From: a bacterium
GTDB taxonomy: Bacteria > SAR324 > XYD2-FULL-50-16
Assembly: GCA_018829445.1 (NCBI GenBank)
Contig: JAHJTV010000043.1
Span: 1-64,000, forward strand
Length of the DNA stretch: 64,000 nucleotides
Direction of reading: 5' to 3'
Shown here: one piece after another, positions 36,255 to 45,330 of the stretch
How the letters are laid out: each line of letters starts with the position of its first letter
Position numbering within the stretch: the stretch's first letter is position 1
Notes under the pieces: generated by a model
Seen by the model: only the letters and a program-made list of their open reading frames with translations
Databases searched by the model: none
Told to the model about the DNA's origin: nothing
Made by a program: the position numbers and the translations under genes

Positions 36255-38585
36255 ATGATTCTTTCAACCCGTTTTCAGCGCATCAAAAACGAACTGCTTT
36301 CATACCCCATTCACCTCTGTATTGAAAGGGCTCGGTTGGTTACAGAGTATTTCAAACAGTTCGATAATGCCAACGAACCTATGGTGATAAGGAAAGCCAA
36401 AGCATTCCGTCATTTAATGCGAAAGAAGTCGATCAAAATCTATCCGGACGAGCTCATAGTCGGTAATATTGGCAAATACAGGAAATCAGCCATCATGCAA
36501 CCGGAGTTGTCCGGTGTATTTTCCTGTCAGGAGCTGCTTTGGATCGATAAACGCAAAACCACACCATTTAAAATCTCCTGGGGAGATCGCCTGAAATTGC
36601 TCAAAGGGGTCATTCCCTACTGGCTTCCCCGTAATATGATCATCCGCGCTTTCTGGCCCGATCTGAAACACTTAAGTCAATACATTGTCGATCAACTAAA
36701 TCCCAATTATTACCTGATAAACGAGGTTGCCGGAATCGGACATTTTATCCCCCATTATGAAAAGGCAATAAAAATAGGGCTTAAAGGTTATCTTGAACAA
36801 CTGAAAAATGGTAAAACCGATCTATTCCGGGCAATGGCGATTACAGCCGAAGCGGTTATCGACTATTCCAATCGTATGTCCTGCGAAATAGAACGATTGG
36901 TACAATTGGAAACCGACAAAAAGCGATCACAGGAACTGGTTTCCCTGGCAGAGATCTGCAAAAAGGTGCCCGAAAATCCGGCTGAAACCTTCCATGAAGC
37001 CCTGCAGGCACTTTGGATCTGCCACATGGCAGTCTGCCTGGAAGGGGTAAACTCAGCAGTTTCCTTCGGTCGACTGGATCAAATCCTATACCCCTATTAC
37101 AAAAAAGATCTGGAAACAGGCAGAATAACACCGCAACAGGCAAAGAAACTGCTGCTCTGCTTTTCCGCAAAAACAACCGAGCATGTATTCCTGATCTCCG
37201 AAAAAATGAGTAAATACCACGGAGGTTTCCTGGTTGCCCAGGCTGCCATTGTCGGGGGAATAGACAGTAGGGGAGAAAATGCCGTTAATGACCTCTCCTG
37301 GATCTTGCTTGACGTGATGGAAGAGTCGGGATTGAGAGATCCCAACTATCAGGTCAGGATTCACAAGAACACCCCCAGTGAATTTATACGACGGGCATTG
37401 GATGTTGCCAGGAAGGGAACAGGGTCGCCTGCCTTCTTTTGTGACGAGGCAACCGTCTCCTCTTTAACAGCACACGGGTATAGTGAAGAGGAAGCGAATA
37501 CCTATGGCATTGTCGGCTGTGTTGAACCCACCATACCCAGCAGAAGTTTTTGCTCCACTGATGCGGCACTGGTTAATCTGCCGGTTTGTCTTGAACTGGC
37601 TTTAAACCAGGGAAAACGGATTAACGGCAGAAAACAGATTGGTATAAACACCAGAAATCCTGGGTTGTTTCATGACATGGAAGATGTAATCACCGCTTTC
37701 GAAAAACAGGTTAGCCACTTGGTAAAAAGGCTGATAAGAGATATCCAGGTGATCGAAAAGGGCAATCGAAACTATCATCCCACTCCGTTCTCCTCCATGC
37801 TGGTAGATGGCTGTATTGAGAACAATAAAGATATTACTGCCGGCGGTGCCCAGTATAACTCAAGTGGGATACAGGGAGTTGGAGTGGCTGATGTCTCGGA
37901 TTCGCTGGCGGCCATTGAGGAAGTAGTGTTTCAAAATAAGCGGTTTTCCCTCAAAGAGATTATCGATGCCTTGAAAACAAACTTTGATCAGAACGAGCCC
38001 CTCCGGTCTTACCTGGTCAAAGCCACCAAATTCGGAAACGATCACGGTTCTGTAGACAGATTTGCAGAAAGGACAATGTGCATATTTCATGCGGCACTGG
38101 GAAACCATCAAAACTCCAGAGGAGGCCCTTATATTCCCGGGTTTTATTCGTCAACTTGTCATGTGGGATTCGGTGAACAGACAGCGGCGCTACCCAGCGG
38201 AAGGAAAGCCGGCCAGCCTTTTGCTGCCAGTATGAGCGCCGGCAATGGAATGGATCGTTCCGGTCCAACCGCTGTTTTGAATTCTGTGGCGTCAACCGAC
38301 CCCAGATTATCACCCAACGGGTACGCCCTTAATTTGAGTTTCGATCCCCATACTCTCAAAGGGGAGAAGGGAGTGATGATTCTGGATTCCCTGCTTCGCG
38401 GATATTTTGAAAAAGGAGGCATGGAACTTCAACTGAATGTACTGGATCATCAGGTTCTCGAAGACGCCTTGAATAATCCCGGTAAACACCCCGGGATCGT
38501 GGTGCGGGTGGCAGGCTATTGCGCCTTTTTTGACGACCTACCCCACGAAGTAAAAAAAGAGGTTATCAACCGCAACAGAACCTAA
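36255..38585 (+). CDS. glycyl radical enzyme (PFL-like family, eliminase/decarboxylase type, substrate unassigned)
   Basis: Active-site GIVGCVEPTIPSRSFCSTDAAL and C-terminal glycyl-radical loop VVRVAGYCAFFDDLPHEVKKEVINR. Internal ATG 36255 preferred over the track's 36198. Confidence 0.93.
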   Translation: MILSTRFQRIKNELLSYPIHLCIERARLVTEYFKQFDNANEPMVIRKAKAFRHLMRKKSIKIYPDELIVGNIGKYRKSAIMQPELSGVFSCQELLWIDKRKTTPFKISWGDRLKLLKGVIPYWLPRNMIIRAFWPDLKHLSQYIVDQLNPNYYLINEVAGIGHFIPHYEKAIKIGLKGYLEQLKNGKTDLFRAMAITAEAVIDYSNRMSCEIERLVQLETDKKRSQELVSLAEICKKVPENPAETFHEALQALWICHMAVCLEGVNSAVSFGRLDQILYPYYKKDLETGRITPQQAKKLLLCFSAKTTEHVFLISEKMSKYHGGFLVAQAAIVGGIDSRGENAVNDLSWILLDVMEESGLRDPNYQVRIHKNTPSEFIRRALDVARKGTGSPAFFCDEATVSSLTAHGYSEEEANTYGIVGCVEPTIPSRSFCSTDAALVNLPVCLELALNQGKRINGRKQIGINTRNPGLFHDMEDVITAFEKQVSHLVKRLIRDIQVIEKGNRNYHPTPFSSMLVDGCIENNKDITAGGAQYNSSGIQGVGVADVSDSLAAIEEVVFQNKRFSLKEIIDALKTNFDQNEPLRSYLVKATKFGNDHGSVDRFAERTMCIFHAALGNHQNSRGGPYIPGFYSSTCHVGFGEQTAALPSGRKAGQPFAASMSAGNGMDRSGPTAVLNSVASTDPRLSPNGYALNLSFDPHTLKGEKGVMILDSLLRGYFEKGGMELQLNVLDHQVLEDALNNPGKHPGIVVRVAGYCAFFDDLPHEVKKEVINRNRT

Positions 38586-38648
38586 GGGGTCAAGTCTCGT
38601 TTTGTTGCAACTTAGAGAGTTGCAACAAAACGAGACTTGACCCCTTAG
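38582..38648. repeat. perfect 31-bp inverted repeat (long hairpin) between GRE gene and radical SAM gene
   Basis: CTAAGGGGTCAAGTCTCGTTTTGTTGCAACT-TAGAG-AGTTGCAACAAAACGAGACTTGACCCCTTAG; contains the GRE stop codon (38583-38585). Confidence 0.95.
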
Positions 38649-38666
38649 CTTAGCATAAGGATATTT

Positions 38667-39584
38667 ATGGCGGCATTCGAACCGGTTTATCTGGAAACCA
38701 AAAGGAAGGGTTTATTGAGGGAAAAAATAAACAAAGCTCGGGCTTTGTTAAAATCGTGCACAATCTGTCCGCGGGAGTGTGAAGTAGACCGTCTTGCGGG
38801 AGAGGTGGGAGAATGTAATACAGGGGAGGATGCGTGGTTATCCAGTTTTAATTCCCACTTTGGGGAGGAACCTCCCCTGGTGGGAATGTTCGGTTCGGGT
38901 ACCATCTTTTTTACTCATTGCAATCTAAAATGTAATTTCTGCCAAAACTACGACATAAGCCATGATGGAAATGGAGCAGAGGTAGGCATGGCCCAGCTGG
39001 CAACTACGATGATGATTCTTCAGAACAACGGTTGTCACAACATCAATTTTGTCACTCCCACCCATGTGGTTCCACAGATATTGGCAGCCCTGGACATGGC
39101 AATTGAGATTGGTCTATGCGTTCCTCTAGTATACAACTCCAGTGGTTATGACAAAGTGGAAACCCTTCAGCTGTTGGATGGTGTCATTGATATCTACATG
39201 CCGGATTTTAAATTCTGGGATGCCGGAATTGCCGAATTGACCTGTCATGCTCCTGATTACCCGGAAGTAGCTCGAAACGCCCTTGTTGAGATGCATCGGC
39301 AGGTCGGGGATCTTCAGTTTGATGAAAACGGAATAGCCCAAAAAGGGTTGCTGGTGCGTCACTTGGTGATGCCATCCGGGGCTGCGGGAACCAAGGACGT
39401 TATGAAATTTATTGCAGAGAAAATTTCGCCCAACACCTATGTCAATGTTATGGATCAATATCGACCCTGTGGTAAAGCCTATCATGTGGAGCAACTGTCG
39501 AGTTCTCTTTCAAGACAGGAGTTTAAACAGGCAGTCAAGGAGGCAAAACAAGCCGGTATCTCTCGGTTTGCTGTGCCCTTGTAA
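38667..39584 (+). CDS. radical SAM protein, PflX-like (putative GRE-activating-enzyme-like family)
   Basis: 305 aa; CTICPRECEVDRLAGEVGEC N-terminal cysteines; GSGTIFFTHCNLKCNFCQN (CxxxCxxC); NSSGYDKVETLQLLDGVIDIYMPDFKF. Confidence 0.9.
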   Translation: MAAFEPVYLETKRKGLLREKINKARALLKSCTICPRECEVDRLAGEVGECNTGEDAWLSSFNSHFGEEPPLVGMFGSGTIFFTHCNLKCNFCQNYDISHDGNGAEVGMAQLATTMMILQNNGCHNINFVTPTHVVPQILAALDMAIEIGLCVPLVYNSSGYDKVETLQLLDGVIDIYMPDFKFWDAGIAELTCHAPDYPEVARNALVEMHRQVGDLQFDENGIAQKGLLVRHLVMPSGAAGTKDVMKFIAEKISPNTYVNVMDQYRPCGKAYHVEQLSSSLSRQEFKQAVKEAKQAGISRFAVPL

Positions 39585-39610
39585 AAACGTATAATATTAA
39601 AAGGATCTAA

Positions 39611-40723
39611 ATGAAGATATCCCCTTTCAAACTGGAACGATATTTTGCAAAATACGAATTCAACGCTCCCCACCTACTCTGTTGTTCGGACTGTGAATCG
39701 ATGTCCATCGGCGACCTGCTGAAACTGGGTCAGGTATCGGAAGCAACTCTGAGTAATGTCTGGTTAGGATATACCGAATCACAAGGTGATCCCGCTTTGC
39801 GTGAAGAGATAGCCCAGCTGTACAGTGGGGTGAATCCGGAACAGGTTCTGGTTCATTCCGGTGCTGAGGAACCAATTTTTAATTTCATGAACGCTATTTT
39901 GGAACCAGGCGATCATGTAATTGTGCTCTATCCCTGTTACCAATCATTAACCGAAATTGCAGAATCGATTGGTTGTGAAGTTACTTATTGGAAACTGGAG
40001 AATTGTCCGGACTGGAAGGTGGATTTTGATATTTTCAAGGATCAGATCAGGCCAAATACCAAGCTGGTTATTGTGAATACACCCCATAACCCCACGGGAT
40101 TCCAGTTTACAAAAGAGGAGTTTAAAACTCTTTCCGATCTTTCCAATGAGCATGGTTTTTTTATCTTTTCCGATGAGGTCTACCGCTATCTGGAGTATGA
40201 TGAAAATGACCGGTTGCCTTCAATCTGCGATATTAATGAAAACGGGCTGGCCCTGGGAGTTATGTCCAAGACCTTTGGATTGGCCGGATTGAGAATCGGG
40301 TGGATTGCAACGCAAAACAAAGAGATCTACCATAAGCTGGCAGCTTACAAGGATTATACGACCATCTGCAACAGTGCCCCCAGTGAATTTCTGTCGACCC
40401 TTGCCCTTAAAAACAAAGAGAAACTCATCAAAAGAAACCTCGGCATTGTTAACAACAACCTCAGTTTGTTAAATCAGTTTTTTGATCAATACCAAGACCT
40501 GTTCAGGTGGAGCATGCCAAAAGCCGGGCCAATCGCATTCCCGGAACTCAGGCGGGGAGAAATCACCAAGTTCTGTCATGATCTGGTAACTAAAGCGGGG
40601 GTTCTTCTTTTGCCGGGAACCTTGTATGACAAGTCCAGCAACAACTTTAGAATCGGATTCGGCAGAACAACCATGGAGCAGTCTTTGAACAGGCTTGAGG
40701 AGTATTTGTCTGCAACCCTTTAA
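39611..40723 (+). CDS. PLP-dependent aminotransferase class I/II
   Basis: 370 aa; NTPHNPTGFQFTKEEF, SKTFGLAGLRIGW lysine motif, RIGFGR. Confidence 0.93.
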   Translation: MKISPFKLERYFAKYEFNAPHLLCCSDCESMSIGDLLKLGQVSEATLSNVWLGYTESQGDPALREEIAQLYSGVNPEQVLVHSGAEEPIFNFMNAILEPGDHVIVLYPCYQSLTEIAESIGCEVTYWKLENCPDWKVDFDIFKDQIRPNTKLVIVNTPHNPTGFQFTKEEFKTLSDLSNEHGFFIFSDEVYRYLEYDENDRLPSICDINENGLALGVMSKTFGLAGLRIGWIATQNKEIYHKLAAYKDYTTICNSAPSEFLSTLALKNKEKLIKRNLGIVNNNLSLLNQFFDQYQDLFRWSMPKAGPIAFPELRRGEITKFCHDLVTKAGVLLLPGTLYDKSSNNFRIGFGRTTMEQSLNRLEEYLSATL

Positions 40724-40725
40724 AC

Positions 40726-40758
40726 AAAAGGGGCCAAGATGACTTGTCCCCCTTTTTC
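40726..40758 (+). terminator. Rho-independent-like terminator after aminotransferase gene
   Basis: AAAAGGGGCCAAG-ATGA-CTTGTCCCCCTTTTT stem-loop, immediately after the stop codon. Confidence 0.65.
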
Positions 40759-40810
40759 TGTATATTACTGTTTCAATATATCAGTGTTTATACCGCAGTT
40801 TATTTTAGCA

Positions 40811-41944
40811 TCACTCAATGCGATCAGGTATATGCATGGCATCGGTTGCGGTTGCCGGAAATACCGACAGTGCCGTAGTAGTTGGCCCATCAGTGAAGTA
40901 CAACAAAAAGTTAGCCAGGTCTGTTTGCTCAGCTGCTGTTAGGTCCAGATATGTGGCAACGTCAGCAGCACTGGTCCAGGTTGCGGTTTCAGCGGAGCAG
41001 TTGGCAGCATCCGCTTCCAACCGGGTTGCGTTATTGATGCAGATTCCACTGGGTGTTGCATTTGACTTTGCAAAATAATAACCGGATTCAAAGACACCTG
41101 CTGTGCTTATCCCCCCTTGTCCGGCAGCCATTACATAGTTAGAACCGGTGCCATGGAAGCGAACCAGGAATTTGCGATTTGAGAGGTTCACTATCAATAC
41201 GGTGCGAAACGTACTGTCATCAGCAGCGGTATCATTGATATTGGTGGTGTTAAAAGCAAGTACATGATCATTGCTGGCATCGGTTTTGGACAAATACGCC
41301 TGATAAATATCGGATTGATCCCAACCTGCAGTGGCCGTATCGTGTTTTCTGGTAACAATCATGACATTTTTGGCAGAGGTATCGGTTTGAGTGGCAAAAT
41401 ACTGGGTTTGTGAACTGTAAGTTGAAGATCCGATGCAGTTCAACTGGCTGAAATAGTCAATCAGGTAGGTACTCGTATCACCACTGGAATCGTCAGTCTT
41501 AAAGGAACTTGCGTTCACAGTAGCTGCCGTGCAACTTGAGGCGAAATAGTTCAGAACATTTTCCATGTACATTTCAGCATGGTAGATAACACCGATAAGG
41601 GTTGTTACCGTGTATTTATTGGTATTAATTTCAGGCGTAACTCCTGTAGGACAGTTATTATCGCTATCAGGCATATAACACTCCAGCTTGAAGAAATTGC
41701 TGATAACCTGATCGCTAATAACATCCCCAGCAGTAAGAGAAGGGGCGCTGCTTGAGGATGAACCTTCAATCGCAGGCAAGGCCCTGGCCGCAGAATTAGC
41801 AAAATCCAGACTGTTGGAGCTTGCGGTCGTACTTGTTGTCGATTCATCATCATCGTCACTCGTCGCACATCCTACTACGAAAAACAAGGATGCAATCATT
41901 GAGAGTGTTATTATGCCAAACCATAAGATTCTGTTCTTTTTCAT
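40811..41944 (-). CDS. putative secreted lipoprotein of unknown function
   Basis: Start taken at MKKNRILWFGIITLSMIASLFFVVGC (lipobox) at 41944; Ser/Thr-rich linker; no recognised domain. Confidence 0.7.
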   Translation of the reverse strand: MKKNRILWFGIITLSMIASLFFVVGCATSDDDDESTTSTTASSNSLDFANSAARALPAIEGSSSSSAPSLTAGDVISDQVISNFFKLECYMPDSDNNCPTGVTPEINTNKYTVTTLIGVIYHAEMYMENVLNYFASSCTAATVNASSFKTDDSSGDTSTYLIDYFSQLNCIGSSTYSSQTQYFATQTDTSAKNVMIVTRKHDTATAGWDQSDIYQAYLSKTDASNDHVLAFNTTNINDTAADDSTFRTVLIVNLSNRKFLVRFHGTGSNYVMAAGQGGISTAGVFESGYYFAKSNATPSGICINNATRLEADAANCSAETATWTSAADVATYLDLTAAEQTDLANFLLYFTDGPTTTALSVFPATATDAMHIPDRIE

Positions 41945-42351
41945 ATCAACTCCATTAATACTAAAAAGTGTATTATCCCTTGAATTAGAGAATGTGCCCA
42001 TTGTATCACTCCTTCAGAACAGATGTCAAAATATTGTTTTTTTGTTTCCCTGCAGGTACTTAACAAACGATAAAGGGGAAAAGAGACTATCTCCTTTAAG
42101 CCATTGATTTCTATAGGGTAAGATCAGACACTAGTGAGGCATTAGTTGGAAAATAACAACATGGATTTGAGGTACAGGGGCGTTTAGGAATAATGATAAT
42201 TTAATTCTGTCTGATTGATTTGATTGTGCTATTGCTTCTTCAATAAATCATATAAGCTTGGCGAGTTGAAGAAAAAGGGCTCAAGTTTGATATTTATGTA
42301 TTCTATGTGAGGGTAAAAACTCATGGAGAGATTTGATCCCCTTCCCAAGAC

Positions 42352-43305
42352 CTATTCGAAATTGGCAGTCCCGATGTTGTTATTGGTATTAAGCTGAATG
42401 GTTCCGCATTTACCGATTTTACAAAAATTACTCATGTCGCTGGAGATAGTATTATTTTCGATTGAATTATTTTGAAAACTCAGTTTTCCGAAATTGGCGA
42501 GTCCGCCTACCGAATTATGACTGATATTGCTGTTGTACATCTCCAGTTCTCCCATGACAGAGATTCCGCCACCCTCTTTCGTACTTTTATTATGGGTGAT
42601 GTTTGAGTTTTTAATGATTGCCTTGGTATCGCAAGATATAAACAGTCCACCTCCCCGGGAATCCGAGGTATTGTAACTGATTTCACTGTTTTCAATCACC
42701 AAAACGCCACCCTTCTCATTTTGAATACCACCACCGGCCCCGCATGCTTTCCCGATTGGACCGGCCCTCTCAGCGTAATTTCTACTGATCTTGCTGTTGA
42801 GAATGGTCAGCGTGCCCTTATTCCAGATCCCTCCCCCGGAAGTTCTTGCCAGATTTTCGATTACCAGGACATTTATGAGGGTCAAGCTTCCCAGGTTGCT
42901 GATTCCTCCCCCGGAACTCGGGTAACCTTTGGGTTTCCCGTGTCTGATGGTTAAATTTTCAAGAGTGACTTCAGCTCTCTCTTGAATCTGAAACACCCTG
43001 TCACCAGCCTTACCTGGTTGAGTGTGGGCCTGTACAATCGTACCTGGTATCGTGTCGCCTATAATCTTTATACTCTTTCCCAGTGTTATTCCACCTTCGG
43101 TGTGAATGGTGTCCTTAATGAGGATTGTATCACCTGCTCGGGTACGCTCATCATCATTTGCCGCTTGAATAGTTGTGAATTGACAACCTGCCTTACAGAC
43201 CGTTAACTCCTGCATCACTTTTAATGCGCTGTTATCTGCGTACAAGGCTGCGGACCACAATCCCAGCAGCATCAATAAACCTGGTTTGAATTTATTAATT
43301 GGCAT
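42352..43305 (-). CDS. secreted right-handed parallel beta-helix (polymorphic outer membrane/pectin-lyase-like) protein
   Basis: 317 aa; signal peptide, repeats of GGGI.N.G.L.I.NS.IS.N type. Confidence 0.8.
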   Translation of the reverse strand: MPINKFKPGLLMLLGLWSAALYADNSALKVMQELTVCKAGCQFTTIQAANDDERTRAGDTILIKDTIHTEGGITLGKSIKIIGDTIPGTIVQAHTQPGKAGDRVFQIQERAEVTLENLTIRHGKPKGYPSSGGGISNLGSLTLINVLVIENLARTSGGGIWNKGTLTILNSKISRNYAERAGPIGKACGAGGGIQNEKGGVLVIENSEISYNTSDSRGGGLFISCDTKAIIKNSNITHNKSTKEGGGISVMGELEMYNSNISHNSVGGLANFGKLSFQNNSIENNTISSDMSNFCKIGKCGTIQLNTNNNIGTANFE

Positions 43306-43330
43306 TATCTGGTTTTGATAATAGGTTAGT

Positions 43331-44533
43331 TTATTTAAAATCGGACTTTTGAATTTTAGTCACAGTCACTTCATACACAGTCTTCAAGGGTATCCCTTTT
43401 TGTTCAGCCAGTCTTTTACAGTCCTCATATTCCGGTGAAATCTTTAAGATTTTTCCGTTTTGAAGGGCAGCTTTCGCTTTGACAGGTCCGAACTCTGTTT
43501 CGATCGCCATGATTTTTCTTTCAAGGCAAGCGCGATCCACAGGAATTCTTCTGATTCCCAGGGTTGAGGTTTCATTAAAAATGATGGCTTCAAGTTTTTG
43601 AAAATCCTGTTGATCACTGAGTACATTCAATAAAACCCCGGGCCGACCTTTTTTCATGATAATATTGGTCATAAAAACATCCAGTGCCCCCTGTTCAAAT
43701 AATAGTGGCAACAGATAGGAGTATATTTCCGGGTTCATATCATCAATGTTGGTTTCCAGCATGATCAGCTTATCAACAGCTATGGTATTTTCTTCAGATT
43801 CCTCACCCCAGAATACACGCAGCAGGTTCGGGATACTGAATTCCTTTTTACCGGTTCCATATCCTGTTTTTTGGATGATCATGGCAGGGAGGGAGCCAAA
43901 TTTTTTAGCAATGGTTTTTATAATAGCAGCCCCTGTCGGCGTTACCAACTCTCCGACCACATCGGTTGAATAGATGGGAACGTTTTTGAGGATGTCTGCT
44001 GTTGCAGGGGCTGGAACCGGTAACAGTCCATGAGCGCATTTAACCGTTCCGGAACCTACGTGCAAAGCAGATGAATAGATTTTATCGGGTTTTAAAATAG
44101 AAAGGCAGATTGCCGTCCCTACAATATCAACAATCGAATCGACGGCACCGACTTCATGAAAATGGATCTCGTCGATTGACTTTCCATGGACTTTCGCTTC
44201 CGCCTTTGCAATAGTATTAAAAATCTGTTTGCTTAGGTTTTTTGCATCATTATCGATATTACTTTTGTCAATAATTCCTTCAATTATCTTCAGGTTTCTG
44301 TGTGGATGGTGGTGATTTTGGTGATGCGAATGTTCTTCGAGAATCACATCAAAATCGGTTCCCGAAATCCCGTTTTTCACCTTTTGAGTGACCTTAAGCT
44401 CATATCCAGGTAGATTAAGGGATTTTAATTGAGCAATCAGTTCTTCCTTTTTTACACCCAAATCGATGAGGGCGCCTATAGTCATATCTCCGCTAATCCC
44501 TGCGAAGCAGTCAAAATATAAGATCTTATCCAT
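43331..44533 (-). CDS. larC: nickel-pincer cofactor nickel insertion protein LarC
   Basis: 400 aa; ILYFDCFAGISGDMTIGALIDLG, His-rich HSHHQNHHHPH, ETNIDDMNPEIYSYLLPLLFEQGALDVF. Confidence 0.95.
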   Translation of the reverse strand: MDKILYFDCFAGISGDMTIGALIDLGVKKEELIAQLKSLNLPGYELKVTQKVKNGISGTDFDVILEEHSHHQNHHHPHRNLKIIEGIIDKSNIDNDAKNLSKQIFNTIAKAEAKVHGKSIDEIHFHEVGAVDSIVDIVGTAICLSILKPDKIYSSALHVGSGTVKCAHGLLPVPAPATADILKNVPIYSTDVVGELVTPTGAAIIKTIAKKFGSLPAMIIQKTGYGTGKKEFSIPNLLRVFWGEESEENTIAVDKLIMLETNIDDMNPEIYSYLLPLLFEQGALDVFMTNIIMKKGRPGVLLNVLSDQQDFQKLEAIIFNETSTLGIRRIPVDRACLERKIMAIETEFGPVKAKAALQNGKILKISPEYEDCKRLAEQKGIPLKTVYEVTVTKIQKSDFK

Positions 44534-44539
44534 GATTTC

Positions 44540-45307
44540 TTAAGATTTTATCGCTTTTTCAGCGATCTGATTAATAACAGATGCGGAGAAACCCGCACCA
44601 AAACCATTATCGATATTAACGACGGTTACACCGTTGGCGCAGCTGTTAAGCATGGTCAGCAGAGCTGCCAAACCACCAAAACTGGCTCCATAACCGACGC
44701 TGGTTGGCACTGCGATTACCGGTTTGTCGGTCAATCCAGCCACTACACTGGGAAGGGCTCCATCCATCCCGGCGACAACCACCAGAACACTGGCATCATC
44801 GATTTTACTTTTGTTGGACAGTAATCGATGAATTCCCGCCACACCAACATCAAACAACCTGGCGACCGTATTCCCCATCATCTCTGCGGTGATGGCTGCT
44901 TCTTCGGCAACCGGAATATCAGATGTTCCTGCAGTGATAATCAGAATTTTGCTAATCGTTTTCTCAACCTCCCGGTTACGGATGATTACAATTCTGGCCA
45001 GTTCGTGATAAACGGCTTTTTCGCTGAGAGATTTCAGAGCCTGATAAATCTCTTTATTTGCTCGGGTTGCCATGATATTGACATTTTTATCCAGCATATT
45101 GGCCGCAATGCTTGTGATCTGTTCAATGGTTTTGCCCTGGCTGAAAATGGTCTCCGGGTATCCGGTCCGTATCTGACGATGGTGGTCTACCATAGCAAAA
45201 CCAAGGTCTTCGAAAGGAAGATTCTTAAACTGGTCCAGAGCCGATTCAACGCTGAGACTATTCTCTTTAATCTGCTGTAATAACACTCGTATTTTATCTT
45301 CGTGCAT
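44540..45307 (-). CDS. larB: nickel-pincer cofactor biosynthesis carboxylase LarB
   Basis: 255 aa; DHHRQIRTGYPETIFSQGKT, ITAGTSDIPVAEEAAITAEMMG, VVAGMDGALPSVVAGLTDKPVIAVPTSVGYGASFGG. Confidence 0.96.
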   Translation of the reverse strand: MHEDKIRVLLQQIKENSLSVESALDQFKNLPFEDLGFAMVDHHRQIRTGYPETIFSQGKTIEQITSIAANMLDKNVNIMATRANKEIYQALKSLSEKAVYHELARIVIIRNREVEKTISKILIITAGTSDIPVAEEAAITAEMMGNTVARLFDVGVAGIHRLLSNKSKIDDASVLVVVAGMDGALPSVVAGLTDKPVIAVPTSVGYGASFGGLAALLTMLNSCANGVTVVNIDNGFGAGFSASVINQIAEKAIKS

Positions 45308-45330
45308 GTTGTCTCGTTACCTGCTGATTA

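Noticed and set aside
36856-37364. Several antisense ORFs within the GRE gene
   Set aside because: GRE frame is conserved throughout; antisense ORFs lack RBS and family similarity.
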